A stretch of DNA of 64,000 nucleotides from the NCBI GenBank assembly GCA_035538795.1, contig DATLJS010000053.1, positions 1 through 64,000 of the forward strand. Direction: 5' to 3'. A program made the position numbers and the translations under genes. The stretch's first letter is position 1; each line of letters opens with the position of its first letter. The stretch is from JAJZGK01 sp035538795 (lineage in GTDB: Bacteria; Pseudomonadota; Alphaproteobacteria; Rhodospirillales; Magnetospirillaceae). The notes beneath the pieces are model-generated. The model saw nothing but the letters and a program-made list of their open reading frames with translations, did not search any database and was not told where the DNA came from. Below are positions 1 through 8,010 of the stretch, one piece after another.

Positions 1-630
1 GGCGATCTGACCCGACACGAACGAAAAGGTTCCCTGCACTACCGACATCGAGGAATGCCCGGTGTGGCTTTGCGGGTCATAGACCAGCTCGTCCATCACC
101 ATTCGGCCGTTCTTGCCCAGGCTGAAGGTCGAGCGGTCGGCGAAGACGATACCCACCGCGCCGTCGCCTGCCGTCTCCAGCACGTCGCCCTGATAGACCG
201 TGGCGCCTTGCTGCAGGGTTTCCACCCGGCCGTCGATATGGTGGACCTTGACCGTGCCCGCCAGCTTCTGAAGCTCGCCGATGGCGTGAAGCTGCGGCGT
301 CGCTCCGCCCTCTTGCGCCCATTGGCCCGGCGCGATGGCACCGGCCAGACGCGACGCCAGATCGGGATGGATGATCCCGCCCGTGCCCGATTGCAGATCA
401 GGGGGCGTGTGGCTGTCGAAATAGCCTTGGACCAGAACCTCGTGCCCGTCCTTGCCAACCAACAGAAGATCGCCCCCGACCCGGTGGAAATCCGCCGTCA
501 GCAGAAAATTCCCGCCAGGAACATGCAGCGTCTCACCCGCCGTCGCCGTCAAAACCGTCGGAGAGTGAGCGGCCGGGCGGGAAACGTTCGAACCGTCGCC
601 GAACGCGGATAAAGGCGCGCTATGGGTCAT
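1..630 (-). CDS. FecR-domain large surface/adhesin-like protein, N-terminal part (3' end outside window)
   Basis: The minus frame is open for all 210 codons from ATG to the window edge, so only the N-terminus is visible. An extended start with a glycine-rich turn (HVPGGNFLL) leads to a block around residues 125-205 with QQGATVYQGDVLETAGDGAV, then FADRSTFSLGKNG and VVQGTFSFVSGQ. This is the FecR-type sheet found near the N-terminus of large RTX/BapA-like secreted proteins. No signal peptide is visible, consistent with type I secretion by a C-terminal signal, but that end is not seen. A strong Shine-Dalgarno (GAGGAGG) lies 6 bases before the ATG. The repeat region and secretion signal are inference. 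Confidence 0.7.
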   Translation of the reverse strand, partial: MTHSAPLSAFGDGSNVSRPAAHSPTVLTATAGETLHVPGGNFLLTADFHRVGGDLLLVGKDGHEVLVQGYFDSHTPPDLQSGTGGIIHPDLASRLAGAIAPGQWAQEGGATPQLHAIGELQKLAGTVKVHHIDGRVETLQQGATVYQGDVLETAGDGAVGIVFADRSTFSLGKNGRMVMDELVYDPQSHTGHSSMSVVQGTFSFVSGQIA

Positions 631-896
631 GGCGGCCTCCTCGCCCCCAGCACTTATCGGTCGATTAGTGTATGGGAAGGCGAAGGAAGATAAAAATATT
701 TTCCATCAGAACAACAATGAAAACTTAGATGAGACCGACCAGAACCGATAAAAAGTTTCATATGCAACAAACTTTGCACAAAAAAAAACGCCGAAGATAT
801 TGCGATGAAATTCCTAAAAACCACAAAACATAAACCATTGTATTGGTGATGAGAAAAATCTCCGCCTTTTGGAGGGAATAACCACAATTTTTATGG
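631..896. other. AT-rich intergenic region with no credible gene
   Basis: This stretch is strikingly AT-rich compared with the surrounding coding DNA. It holds the upstream region of the minus-strand adhesin gene and the 3' flank of the GntR gene. One open frame of 77 codons on the minus strand is low-GC, lacks a ribosome site and has unnatural composition (runs of F, S, H), so I do not call it. I see no clear terminator hairpin. Promoter elements for the adhesin gene probably lie here but no unique -35/-10 pair stands out. Confidence 0.5.
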
Positions 897-1667
897 CTAT
901 GAAGACAGCAGCCGCCCCCCGCCGATCTGAGCGTCCAGTTCCCGATTGAAGCGGTCGGCCTCCTCCATGTGATCGCGCATCAGACGGCGCACCTCTCCCA
1001 CCGCGCGGGCGCGGTAGGCGCCGATCAGCTCGATGTGATAGCGCAGGTTCGAACGGCTGAACTCTGTCTGCTCGGGATATTGCGCTTTTTTATAGACCAC
1101 CAGATCCCGCACCAGATCGTTGAGGAAACGGCAGACCAGGGCCAGCAGCGGATTGTCGCAGCGGGCCGCCAGCACGTTGTGGAACTCCAGCTCGGCCATG
1201 CGCTGGGCCTGCCGCTCCTCGGCGGAAGCCGGAGTTACCGCGCAGGCCTGGACCAAATCCTCCAGCCGCTGAAAATCCTCGTCGGTCAGTTTTCCCACCA
1301 CGCTGACGGCCAGTTCCGGCTCGACCAGCTTGCGCAGGGCGTAAAGATCGCCGCCGGTGGGATGCTGGAAATGCAGATAATTCCGCAGCAGATCGGTGGC
1401 GTGCTCGAAAGCCACGGTCTCCAGCAGGGCTCCTCCCTTCGGCCCCGTCTTGATGCGGACCAGCCCTTGAACCTCCAGCGATTTCAAGGCCTCGCGGATG
1501 GTCCCCTTCGAGCACTCGAACATCTCCATCAGTTCCCGCTCGTTAGGCAGCCGGTCGCCCGGCGCCATCCGTCCGGTGACGATCCAGCGTTTGACCTCGT
1601 CGACGATCAGGTCGGAACGTTTGCGCCGGCGTGTGCGGCTTTGCGGAGTGGGAGCGGGTTCGGCCAT
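897..1667 (-). CDS. GntR/FadR-family transcriptional regulator (FCD domain)
   Basis: This 256-residue regulator has an Arg/Lys-rich N-terminus, a winged helix-turn-helix at about 17-85 (GDRLPNERELMEMF, SKGTIREALKSLEVQGLV) and an all-helical FCD ligand domain at about 105-235 with conserved His residues (ELEFH, RYHIELI, MRDHMEEA) that in the family hold a metal and a carboxylate effector. It is divergent from a glutaryl-CoA dehydrogenase and CoA-transferase pair, so it probably represses that operon and responds to a glutarate-type acid. An 18-bp perfect palindrome in the divergent region is the likely operator. AAGGA lies about 10 bases before the ATG. Family assignment is firm; ligand and targets are inferred from position. 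Confidence 0.88.
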   Translation of the reverse strand: MAEPAPTPQSRTRRRKRSDLIVDEVKRWIVTGRMAPGDRLPNERELMEMFECSKGTIREALKSLEVQGLVRIKTGPKGGALLETVAFEHATDLLRNYLHFQHPTGGDLYALRKLVEPELAVSVVGKLTDEDFQRLEDLVQACAVTPASAEERQAQRMAELEFHNVLAARCDNPLLALVCRFLNDLVRDLVVYKKAQYPEQTEFSRSNLRYHIELIGAYRARAVGEVRRLMRDHMEEADRFNRELDAQIGGGRLLSS

Positions 1668-1718
1668 GGCGACTGGTTCCTTGGAGTTGGCGGCGGATTA
1701 GAGAGCAGCGCGCCGCTG

Positions 1719-1747
1719 TTGACAAGGCGAAGACATCACGATAAACC
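1719..1747 (+). promoter_or_regulatory. Candidate sigma-70 promoter for gcdH
   Basis: TTGACA at 1719-1724 followed after 17 bases by TAAACC at 1742-1747. The -35 is perfect and the -10 is weak. Transcription would start close to 1754, immediately before the palindrome at 1756-1773. Confidence 0.4.
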
Positions 1748-1755
1748 AATTATGA

Positions 1756-1773
1756 TATTTATACGTATAAATA
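1756..1773. promoter_or_regulatory. 18-bp perfect palindromic operator before gcdH
   Basis: TATTTATACGTATAAATA is a perfect inverted repeat 23 bases before the gcdH start and just upstream of its Shine-Dalgarno. Its position at the expected transcription start fits repression by the divergent GntR/FCD protein. The binding assignment is inference. Confidence 0.55.
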
Positions 1774-1796
1774 ACCCAGCCCCAAGGAGGAAAGCC

Positions 1797-2987
1797 GTGG
1801 CCGCCACGTCCAGCAACACCAAGGCCCGTTTCGTGTGGGAAGATCCGCTGCTGTTCGACGCCGACCTGACCGACGACGAGCGCATGATTCGCGACGCCGC
1901 CCACGCCTATTGCCAGGAAAAGCTCCAGACCCGCGTTCTGGAAGCCAACCGCCACGAAGTCTTTCACCGCGAGATCATGTCCGAAATGGGCGAGATGGGC
2001 ATGCTGGGCTGCACCATCGAAGGCTATGGCTGCGCCGGCGTCAGCCATGTCGCCTACGGCCTGCTGGCCCGCGAAGTGGAACGCGTCGACAGCGGCTACC
2101 GTTCGGCCATGAGCGTGCAATCCTCCCTGGTGATGCATCCCATCTACGCCTATGGCACCAACGAACAGAAGGAACGCTTTCTGCCCCGTCTGGCCACCGG
2201 CGAGATCGTCGGCTGCTTCGGACTGACCGAACCCGATCACGGCTCCGATCCGGGCGGCATGAAGAGCCGCGCCGCCAAGGTCGACGGCGGCTATCTGCTG
2301 ACCGGCAACAAGATGTGGATCACCAACTCTCCCATCGCCGACATCGCCGTCGTCTGGGCCAAGCTGGACGGGGTGATCAAGGGTTTCATCCTGGAACGCG
2401 GCATGAAGGGGTTTTCCACCCCGAAGATCGAAGGCAAGTTCTCCTTACGCGCCTCCATCACCGGCGAAATCGTCATGGACGAGGTGTTCGTTCCCGAAGC
2501 CAACCTGCTGCCCCATGTGGAAGGGCTGAAAGGGCCGTTCGGCTGCCTGAACAAGGCCCGCTACGGCATCGCCTGGGGCGTTCTCGGCGCCGCCGAGTTC
2601 TGCTGGCACGCCTCGCGCCAGTACACGCTGGACCGCAAGCAGTTCGGCCGCCCCCTGGCCGCCAACCAGCTGGTGCAGATGAAGCTGGCCGAGATGCAAA
2701 CCGAAATCACCCTGGGGCTGCATTCCGTGCTGCGCCTGGGCCGTCTGATGGACCAGGGGCTTGCCGCGCCTGAAGCCATATCGCTGTTGAAGCGGAACAA
2801 TTGCGGCAAAGCCCTGGCCATCGCCCGCGTCGCCCGCGACATGCACGGCGGCAACGGCATCTCGGACGAATTCCACATCATCCGCCACGCCATGAACCTG
2901 GAGGCCGTGAACACCTATGAGGGCACGCACGACATCCACGGCCTGATCCTGGGCCGCGCCCAGACCGGCATTCAGGCGTTCTGCTGA
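1797..2987 (+). CDS. gcdH: Glutaryl-CoA dehydrogenase
   Basis: This flavoprotein of 396 residues oxidatively decarboxylates glutaryl-CoA to crotonyl-CoA in lysine, tryptophan and glutarate breakdown. FAD/substrate motifs are GCFGLTEPDHGSDPGGM and KMWITNSPIADIAVVW; the catalytic base is Glu375 in the C-terminal TYEGTHDIHGLILGRA, typical of glutaryl-CoA dehydrogenases rather than other acyl-CoA dehydrogenases. I chose the GTG start because AAGGAGG lies 6 bases upstream and the protein then begins at the usual position; the frame is open much further upstream but that part is antisense to the GntR gene. The CoA transferase follows 106 bp later. Electrons probably go to electron-transfer flavoprotein. 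Confidence 0.92.
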   Translation: MAATSSNTKARFVWEDPLLFDADLTDDERMIRDAAHAYCQEKLQTRVLEANRHEVFHREIMSEMGEMGMLGCTIEGYGCAGVSHVAYGLLAREVERVDSGYRSAMSVQSSLVMHPIYAYGTNEQKERFLPRLATGEIVGCFGLTEPDHGSDPGGMKSRAAKVDGGYLLTGNKMWITNSPIADIAVVWAKLDGVIKGFILERGMKGFSTPKIEGKFSLRASITGEIVMDEVFVPEANLLPHVEGLKGPFGCLNKARYGIAWGVLGAAEFCWHASRQYTLDRKQFGRPLAANQLVQMKLAEMQTEITLGLHSVLRLGRLMDQGLAAPEAISLLKRNNCGKALAIARVARDMHGGNGISDEFHIIRHAMNLEAVNTYEGTHDIHGLILGRAQTGIQAFC

Positions 2988-3093
2988 AAGCCGATGACGG
3001 GGGCCGGGATTCCGCCCGCCCCCGCCTGCATCCGTTTACCGAAGGCCCGGCCTACGGCCGGCCGCACCCGGCCCCCACCAGGAGACGATCACC

Positions 3094-4269
3094 ATGACCG
3101 GCCTTTTATCCGGCGTCCGGATTCTTGAACTGTCGCGCATTCTTGCCGGTCCCTGGGCCGGCCAGGTTCTGGCCGACATGGGGGCCGAGGTCATCAAGGT
3201 CGAGAATCCCAATGGCGGCGACGACACCCGCACCTGGGGACCGCCCTTCGTCACCGACCTGGATGGCAACGCCATCGGCGATTTGTCGGCCTATTTCCTT
3301 TGCGCCAACCGCGGCAAGAAGTCGGTCTGCATCGACTTCACCAAACCCGAGGGACAGGAGATCGTGCGCAAGCTGGCGGCGTCCTGCGACGTGGTGATCG
3401 AAAACTTCAAGGTCGGCGGGTTGAAGAAATACGGGCTGGATTACGATTCGCTGAAAGCGGTCAATCCCAAGCTGGTCTACGCCTCCATCACCGGCTTCGG
3501 CCAAGACGGCCCTTATGCCCACCGGGCCGGATACGACTTTATGATCCAGGGACTGGGCGGGTTGATGAGCCTGACCGGCCAACCTGACGGCGAACCGGTC
3601 AAAGTCGGCGTCGCCTTGACCGACGTCCTGACCGGCCTTTACACCGCCATCGGCGTTTTGTCCGCCCTGCATCACGCCCGGGCGACGGGCCAGGGACACT
3701 ATGTCGACATCGCCCTGCTGGACGTACAGGTGGCGACCCTGGCCAATCAGGCGCTGAATTATCTGGTGGCGGGCAAGGCGCCGAAGCGCCTGGGCAACAG
3801 CCATCCCAACATCGTACCCTATCAGGCCTTCCCCACCCTGGACGGCCACATCATTCTGGCCGTGGGCAATGACGGCCAGTTCGCCCGCTTCTGCGCCGTC
3901 GCCGGGCATCCCGAATGGGCCGAGGACGAACGCTTCGCCACCAACCCGTCCCGCGTCGCCCATCGCGCTCTGCTGGTGCCCATGGTGGCCGACGCCCTCA
4001 GCGCCCGCTCCAGTCGCGACTGGCTGACGGCGCTGGAGGCGGTGGGAGTTCCCGCCGGTCCCATCAACGACATCGCCCAGGTCTTTGCCGACCCGCAGGT
4101 GGTCGCCCGCGGCCTGAAGGTGGACAAGATCCTGGCGGACGGCACCGTCCTGCCCGGCGTCGGCACGCCGATCTGTGTCGACGGCCGGCGGATGGTGGCA
4201 GAAGGCGCTCCACCCCGGCTGGGAGCCCAAAGCGAAGATATCCTTGAGGAACTTCTGACGCGGCAGTAA
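3094..4269 (+). CDS. CaiB/BaiF-family CoA transferase (probable glutarate CoA-transferase)
   Basis: This 391-residue protein is a class III CoA transferase. It starts with the family signature GVRILELSRILAGPWAGQ, followed by LADMGAEVIKVE, and has the GYDFMIQGLGG segment whose Asp forms the acyl-enzyme anhydride in formyl-CoA transferase. The C-terminal part (GVPAGPINDIAQVFADPQV) is also typical. It lies directly downstream of glutaryl-CoA dehydrogenase in the same direction. By analogy with the mammalian succinyl-CoA:glutarate CoA-transferase, it may activate glutarate to glutaryl-CoA. An AGGAGA ribosome site precedes the ATG. The family is certain; the acyl substrate is inferred from the neighbour. 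Confidence 0.85.
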   Translation: MTGLLSGVRILELSRILAGPWAGQVLADMGAEVIKVENPNGGDDTRTWGPPFVTDLDGNAIGDLSAYFLCANRGKKSVCIDFTKPEGQEIVRKLAASCDVVIENFKVGGLKKYGLDYDSLKAVNPKLVYASITGFGQDGPYAHRAGYDFMIQGLGGLMSLTGQPDGEPVKVGVALTDVLTGLYTAIGVLSALHHARATGQGHYVDIALLDVQVATLANQALNYLVAGKAPKRLGNSHPNIVPYQAFPTLDGHIILAVGNDGQFARFCAVAGHPEWAEDERFATNPSRVAHRALLVPMVADALSARSSRDWLTALEAVGVPAGPINDIAQVFADPQVVARGLKVDKILADGTVLPGVGTPICVDGRRMVAEGAPPRLGAQSEDILEELLTRQ

Positions 4270-4274
4270 CGGCC

Positions 4275-4736
4275 CTATTGCGCCGGGTCGATGCGGAACG
4301 CCTGATGACAGCCGACGCAGCCGCTCATCAGGCCCGACAGCCGCCCGGTCAAGGCCACGGCATTGTCCCCATGGGTGGCAGCGGCGGCAAAATCGTCGAA
4401 GCTGCCGTGCATGGCCATGCCACTCTGTCTGAATTCCATGGGCAGCTTGGCCATCAGGCTGACCGGCACCCCGCCCACCGAATCTCCGCCGGCGGCGCGG
4501 GCGGCGTGGGCGGCTCCTTCATTGTCTCCCTTGGCCAGGGCGGCGGTAATGTCCTGCACCGCCATCAGCATGCCGCGCATTTCCGATAGCACGAAATCCC
4601 GTTCCGCCGGAGCCAGACGGATGACGGTTCGCCCGTCGTCTCCCGTCCGGTTGTGGCCGCCGATCAAAAGCGCGGCGGCCGCCACGGCGGTAACGGCCCA
4701 CAGAACGATGGCGGCTATGGCAAGCTTGCGCGTCAT
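4275..4736 (-). CDS. Membrane-anchored monohaem c-type cytochrome-like protein
   Basis: From the chosen ATG the product has 153 residues. A hydrophobic N-terminal segment (about 4-27, LAIAAIVLWAVTAVAAAALLI) is a signal peptide or anchor. The rest is a helical periplasmic domain ending with one haem c motif, CVGCH (Cys140-His144), ten residues from the C-terminus. A C-terminal CxxCH on a four-helix protein recalls cytochrome c' (class II), but identity to that family is not clear. An upstream in-frame start (4802) would add a 22-residue extension before the signal and seems less likely. It is convergent with the CoA transferase gene, 5 bp apart. Its redox partner is unknown. Confidence 0.7.
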   Translation of the reverse strand: MTRKLAIAAIVLWAVTAVAAAALLIGGHNRTGDDGRTVIRLAPAERDFVLSEMRGMLMAVQDITAALAKGDNEGAAHAARAAGGDSVGGVPVSLMAKLPMEFRQSGMAMHGSFDDFAAAATHGDNAVALTGRLSGLMSGCVGCHQAFRIDPAQ

Positions 4737-4838
4737 GAAGAAGGTGGCCCTATCGTAAAAAGCGAACGTAACCAGAGTGCCAAGTTGTGCCCCCCAAGGC
4801 AATGTCGCCTTCGCCGGGCAGACGGCAAATCAGACATG

Positions 4839-4875
4839 AAAAGGGCGGAACGCCCATCGGCATTCCGCCCTTTTT
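4839..4875 (-). terminator. Rho-independent terminator after ridA
   Basis: AAAAGGGCGGAA pairs with TTCCGCCCTTTT across a 12-base loop, with T runs on both strands. It lies between ridA and the cytochrome gene, both on the minus strand, and closes the alr-dadA-ridA transcript. Confidence 0.85.
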
Positions 4876-4911
4876 ACGACTTGACCATGCGAACGGGTCA
4901 GGCCGGCCCCA

Positions 4912-5298
4912 TTAGGGACGGCGGACCGGAAGCTTGGCGATCGCTTCGATTTCCACCAGCACATCGCGGGGCAGACGCGCCACCTGGACCGTCGAGCGCG
5001 CGGGCTTGTGGCCGGCGAACAGACGCTCATAGACGGCGTTCAGCTTGGCGAAATCGCCCAGGTCCTGAACAAACACCGTGGTCTTGACCACATGGTCCAG
5101 GCTTGAGCCGGCTTCCGCCAGAATGGCCGACAGGTTCTTCAGCACCTGCTCGGTCTGCTCCTCGATGCCGCCGGGCACCAACTCGCCTTTGGCGTTCAGG
5201 GGAATGGCCCCCGAGGTGAAGATCCAACCGTCCATGACGATCGCCTGGGAATAGGGGCCGATGGCGGCGGGAGCGGCGGCGGTGGTAACGGTCTGCAT
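4912..5298 (-). CDS. ridA: RidA-family enamine/imine deaminase
   Basis: This 128-residue YjgF/YER057c/UK114 protein hydrolyses reactive 2-aminoacrylate-type enamines/imines to keto acids and ammonia. Visible family features are IGPYSQA near the N-terminus, FTSGAIPL and the catalytic Arg101 in KPARSTVQVARLP, with Glu117 in the position of the second conserved acid. It follows dadA by 37 bp and has its own GGAGAG ribosome site. The context makes sense: the D-amino-acid dehydrogenase upstream releases imino acids, which a RidA enzyme would deaminate. A strong terminator follows. Confidence 0.92.
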   Translation of the reverse strand: MQTVTTAAAPAAIGPYSQAIVMDGWIFTSGAIPLNAKGELVPGGIEEQTEQVLKNLSAILAEAGSSLDHVVKTTVFVQDLGDFAKLNAVYERLFAGHKPARSTVQVARLPRDVLVEIEAIAKLPVRRP

Positions 5299-5335
5299 GA
5301 AGTCTCTCCGGTCTATGTTGCTGTTGGGGACCAGT

Positions 5336-6598
5336 TTACGCGGCCTTGCCGTAACGGTCCAAGGTCAAACCGCCCATGTCGATGTCGGTCTTGCGGCCCG
5401 AAATCAGGTCGGCCAGCACGCGGCCCGAACCGCAGGCCATGGTCCAGCCCAAAGTGCCGTGGCCGGTGTTGAGATACAGGCCCTGGTAGCCGGTAGCGCC
5501 CAGGATCGGCGTGCCGTCGGGGGTCATGGGACGCAGGCCGCACCAGAATTCCGACTTCGAAACGTCGCCGCCCTTGGGATACAGATCGGACACGACATAT
5601 TCCACGGTGTCGCGGCGGCTTTGCGGCAGATCCAGATTATAGCCGTTCAGTTCGGCCATGCCGGCCACGCGGATGCGGCCGCCCAGACGGGTAATGGCCA
5701 CCTTGTGGGTTTCGTCCAGCACGGTCGAGGCCGGAGCGGCGGCGTCATCGGTCACCGGCAGGGTGATGGAATAGCCCTTGACCGGATAGACCGGCACGGT
5801 GAAGCCCAGCGGCTCCAGCAGGAAGCGGGAATAGCTGCCAAGCGCCACCACCACCACGTCGCCGGAAATCTCGCCGGCCGAGGTGCGCACGCCGGTCACC
5901 TTGCTGCCCGAGCGGACCAGCCCGTCGATGGTGGTGTTGAAACGGAAATCCACGCCCAGTTCCTTGGCCAGACCGGCCAGGGCGTTGGTGAACATGAAAC
6001 AGTCGCCGGTTTCGTCGCCGGGCAGCAGCAGACCGCCGACGATGCGGTCGCGGGAATAGGCCAGGCCGGGTTCGACGCGCACGCAGCCGTCCACATCCAG
6101 GGCTTCGTAAGGAACCTTGTATTCGTCCAGCACGGCCATGTCGGCGGCGGAGGCGTCCACCTGCTGCTGCTTGCGGAACAGTTGCAAGGTGCCTTTGGTG
6201 CGTTCGTCATAGGCGATGCCGGTGTCGGCGCGCAGTTCGCGCAGCACGTCGCGGGAATATTCGGCCAGACGCACCATGCGGCCCTTGTTGACGGCATAAC
6301 GGGCCGAGGTGCAGTTGGCCAGCATGGAGGCCATCCAGCGCCACTGGAACGGGTCGAGATGCGGACGCAGAATCAGCGGCGCATGCTTCATGAACATCCA
6401 TTTGATGGCCTTGACCGGCACGCCGGGAGCCGCCCACGGAGCCGAATAGCCGGGCGATACCTCGCCGGCATTGGCGAAGCTGGTTTCCTGGGCCGGACCG
6501 GGCTGACGATCGACCACCACGACCTCGTGCCCCTGTTTGGCAAGGTAATAGGCGGTGGTGGTGCCCAGCACGCCGCTTCCCAGAACGATGGCTTTCAT
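5336..6598 (-). CDS. dadA: D-amino acid dehydrogenase small subunit
   Basis: DadA (420 residues, the usual length) is a membrane-associated FAD enzyme that oxidises D-alanine and other D-amino acids to keto acids and ammonia and passes electrons to the respiratory chain. The N-terminus carries the dinucleotide motif GSGVLGTTTAYYLAKQG followed by VVVVDRQ. Further family motifs are GEVSPGYSAPWAAPG and the C-terminal GLRPMTPDGTPILG and LNTGHGTLGWTMACGSG. It lies 11 bp after the alanine racemase gene with a strong AAGGAG ribosome site, so the two are co-transcribed, giving the route L-alanine to D-alanine to pyruvate. Confidence 0.95.
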   Translation of the reverse strand: MKAIVLGSGVLGTTTAYYLAKQGHEVVVVDRQPGPAQETSFANAGEVSPGYSAPWAAPGVPVKAIKWMFMKHAPLILRPHLDPFQWRWMASMLANCTSARYAVNKGRMVRLAEYSRDVLRELRADTGIAYDERTKGTLQLFRKQQQVDASAADMAVLDEYKVPYEALDVDGCVRVEPGLAYSRDRIVGGLLLPGDETGDCFMFTNALAGLAKELGVDFRFNTTIDGLVRSGSKVTGVRTSAGEISGDVVVVALGSYSRFLLEPLGFTVPVYPVKGYSITLPVTDDAAAPASTVLDETHKVAITRLGGRIRVAGMAELNGYNLDLPQSRRDTVEYVVSDLYPKGGDVSKSEFWCGLRPMTPDGTPILGATGYQGLYLNTGHGTLGWTMACGSGRVLADLISGRKTDIDMGGLTLDRYGKAA

Positions 6599-6609
6599 GG
6601 TCGGTCTCC

Positions 6610-7809
6610 TTAAAGGCTGTTCGGCAGAGCGGCGCCGGCGCCACCCTGATAGGTACGGTGGTAACGCGATCCCAGGCTGGTCAGAATCTCGTAGCCGATG
6701 GTCTTGGCCTCGGCGGCGACGGCGTCGGGGGACGGGGCCTCGCCGCCGATCAGGTCCACCAGTTCGCCGGGCCGCAGGTCGAATGGCAGGGTGCTGGCGT
6801 CCAAGGTGATCAGATCCATGGAAACGGCGCCGACGATGGGCACGGCATGACCGCGCACGGAAGCCGAAGCCTTGTTGCCCAGGCAGCGCAGGAAGCCGTC
6901 GGCATAACCGACACCGACGGTGGCGATGCGTCCGGCGGCATGGCTGACATAGCGGCCGTTATAGCCCACCGGCGTTCCCGCCTGGACGGCGCGGGTCTGG
7001 ATGACCTTGCCGCGCAGAGTCACGACCGGTTTTAGCGGGTTGGGCTTGCCCGGCTGCGGGCACAAACCGTACAGAGCGGCGCCGGGACGCAGCAGTTCGA
7101 AATGATAATCGCTCCCCAGGAACACGCCCGAGGAATTGGCGAAGCTGGCCGGAGCGGCGGGCAGCATGGCGCGCGCCACCTTGAAGCGGCTCAGGGCCTC
7201 GGCATTGGCCGGATGTTCGGGAATTTCCGCCCAGGACAGATGACTGAGCACCAGCGATAGAGTGATGCCGTTCAGCAGGCCGCGATCGGAGGAAACAATC
7301 TGAAGCTCTTCGGGAGACAGGCCCAGGCGAGCCATGCCGCTGTCCACCTGAACGGCGGCGGGCAAGGCCACCTCGACCTTGCGGGCCAAGGTCCGCCAGG
7401 CTTCGATCTGCTCCAGGCCGTTCAACACCGGGCGCAGCATATGGCGCAAAAATTCGGCTTCGGCCCCCGGCATCGGACCGTGCAGCACATAGATGGCGCA
7501 ATTATCCGGCAAGGCACGGCGTAGAGCGATGCCTTCGTCCAAATGAGCGACAAAGAACTGACGGCACCCGGCGGCGGCCAGAGCCGGCCCCACCCGTTCG
7601 GCTCCCAGACCATAGGCATCGGCCTTCAGCACGGCGGCGCAGACCGATTGCGGCCCCTTGGAGCGCAGCAGGCGGTAATTGTCAACGATGGCGTCCAGAT
7701 CGACGGACAGGACCGCACCGGCGCGCACCCCGGCGACTTCGGCGGAAAGGCCGTCAGGCAGGGAAAGCGGGGGAACCTGGGGAATGGCTTTGGCGGTCGA
7801 GATGGACAT
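6610..7809 (-). CDS. dadX: Alanine racemase (catabolic, DadX-type)
   Basis: This 399-residue fold-type III PLP enzyme interconverts L- and D-alanine. The PLP lysine is Lys62 in AVLKADAYGLGA, and the second catalytic base, Tyr, lies in VGVGYADGFLR. I chose the ATG with GGAGG four bases upstream; a start 36 bases upstream (7845) would overlap the sigma-54 promoter. It is the first gene of a dadX-dadA-ridA unit, so a catabolic role is more likely than cell-wall supply, though it could serve both if no other alr exists. The promoter and enhancer-like sites upstream point to induction by an amino acid through the adjacent TyrR-type regulator. Confidence 0.93.
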   Translation of the reverse strand: MSISTAKAIPQVPPLSLPDGLSAEVAGVRAGAVLSVDLDAIVDNYRLLRSKGPQSVCAAVLKADAYGLGAERVGPALAAAGCRQFFVAHLDEGIALRRALPDNCAIYVLHGPMPGAEAEFLRHMLRPVLNGLEQIEAWRTLARKVEVALPAAVQVDSGMARLGLSPEELQIVSSDRGLLNGITLSLVLSHLSWAEIPEHPANAEALSRFKVARAMLPAAPASFANSSGVFLGSDYHFELLRPGAALYGLCPQPGKPNPLKPVVTLRGKVIQTRAVQAGTPVGYNGRYVSHAAGRIATVGVGYADGFLRCLGNKASASVRGHAVPIVGAVSMDLITLDASTLPFDLRPGELVDLIGGEAPSPDAVAAEAKTIGYEILTSLGSRYHRTYQGGAGAALPNSL

Positions 7810-7840
7810 GATACCTCCGTCACGGGGACGAAGCATCAAC

Positions 7841-7856
7841 AGCAAGGCCTATGCCA
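7841..7856 (-). promoter_or_regulatory. Sigma-54 (-24/-12) promoter of the dadX-dadA-ridA operon
   Basis: Read on the minus strand the sequence is TGGCATAGGCCTTGCT, an exact fit to the -24/-12 consensus TGGCAY-R-N4-TTGCW with correct GG to GC spacing. The expected start is near 7830, giving a leader of about 20 bases before the racemase ATG, which contains its ribosome site. Confidence 0.8.
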
Positions 7857-7911
7857 GACAATATAATCAAGCAAAATCAAAACGATAACCGGAATCACAC
7901 AGGATTGCCTC

Positions 7912-7927
7912 GTAATGAAATCGTTAC
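7912..7927 (-). promoter_or_regulatory. TyrR-box-like activator site 1
   Basis: On the minus strand GTAACGATTTCATTAC, an interrupted GTAA...TTAC palindrome of 16 bases, the same size as the core of the TyrR box (GTAAA-N6-TTTAC). It lies about 70 bp upstream of the -24 element. Confidence 0.6.
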
Positions 7928-7991
7928 AGGCAAGAACGTTTCCCATAATGAATGGCGCAGAAATTCCAGGCTTCTGGCGAAAGTTTGGATC

Positions 7992-8007
7992 GTAACGATT
8001 TCAATAC
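7992..8007 (+). promoter_or_regulatory. TyrR-box-like activator site 2
   Basis: GTAACGATTTCAATAC differs by one base from site 1. Centre-to-centre distance to site 1 is 80 bp, suited to DNA looping by an enhancer-binding protein. Confidence 0.6.
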
Positions 8008-8010
8008 ACA

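Noticed and set aside
654..887. 77-codon frame on the minus strand
   Set aside because: Lies in an AT-rich intergenic stretch, has no ribosome site and an amino acid make-up rich in Phe, Ser and His unlike any protein family.
969..1796. Long N-terminal extension of the gcdH frame
   Set aside because: The extension is antisense to the GntR gene; the GTG at 1797 with AAGGAGG upstream gives the normal enzyme length.
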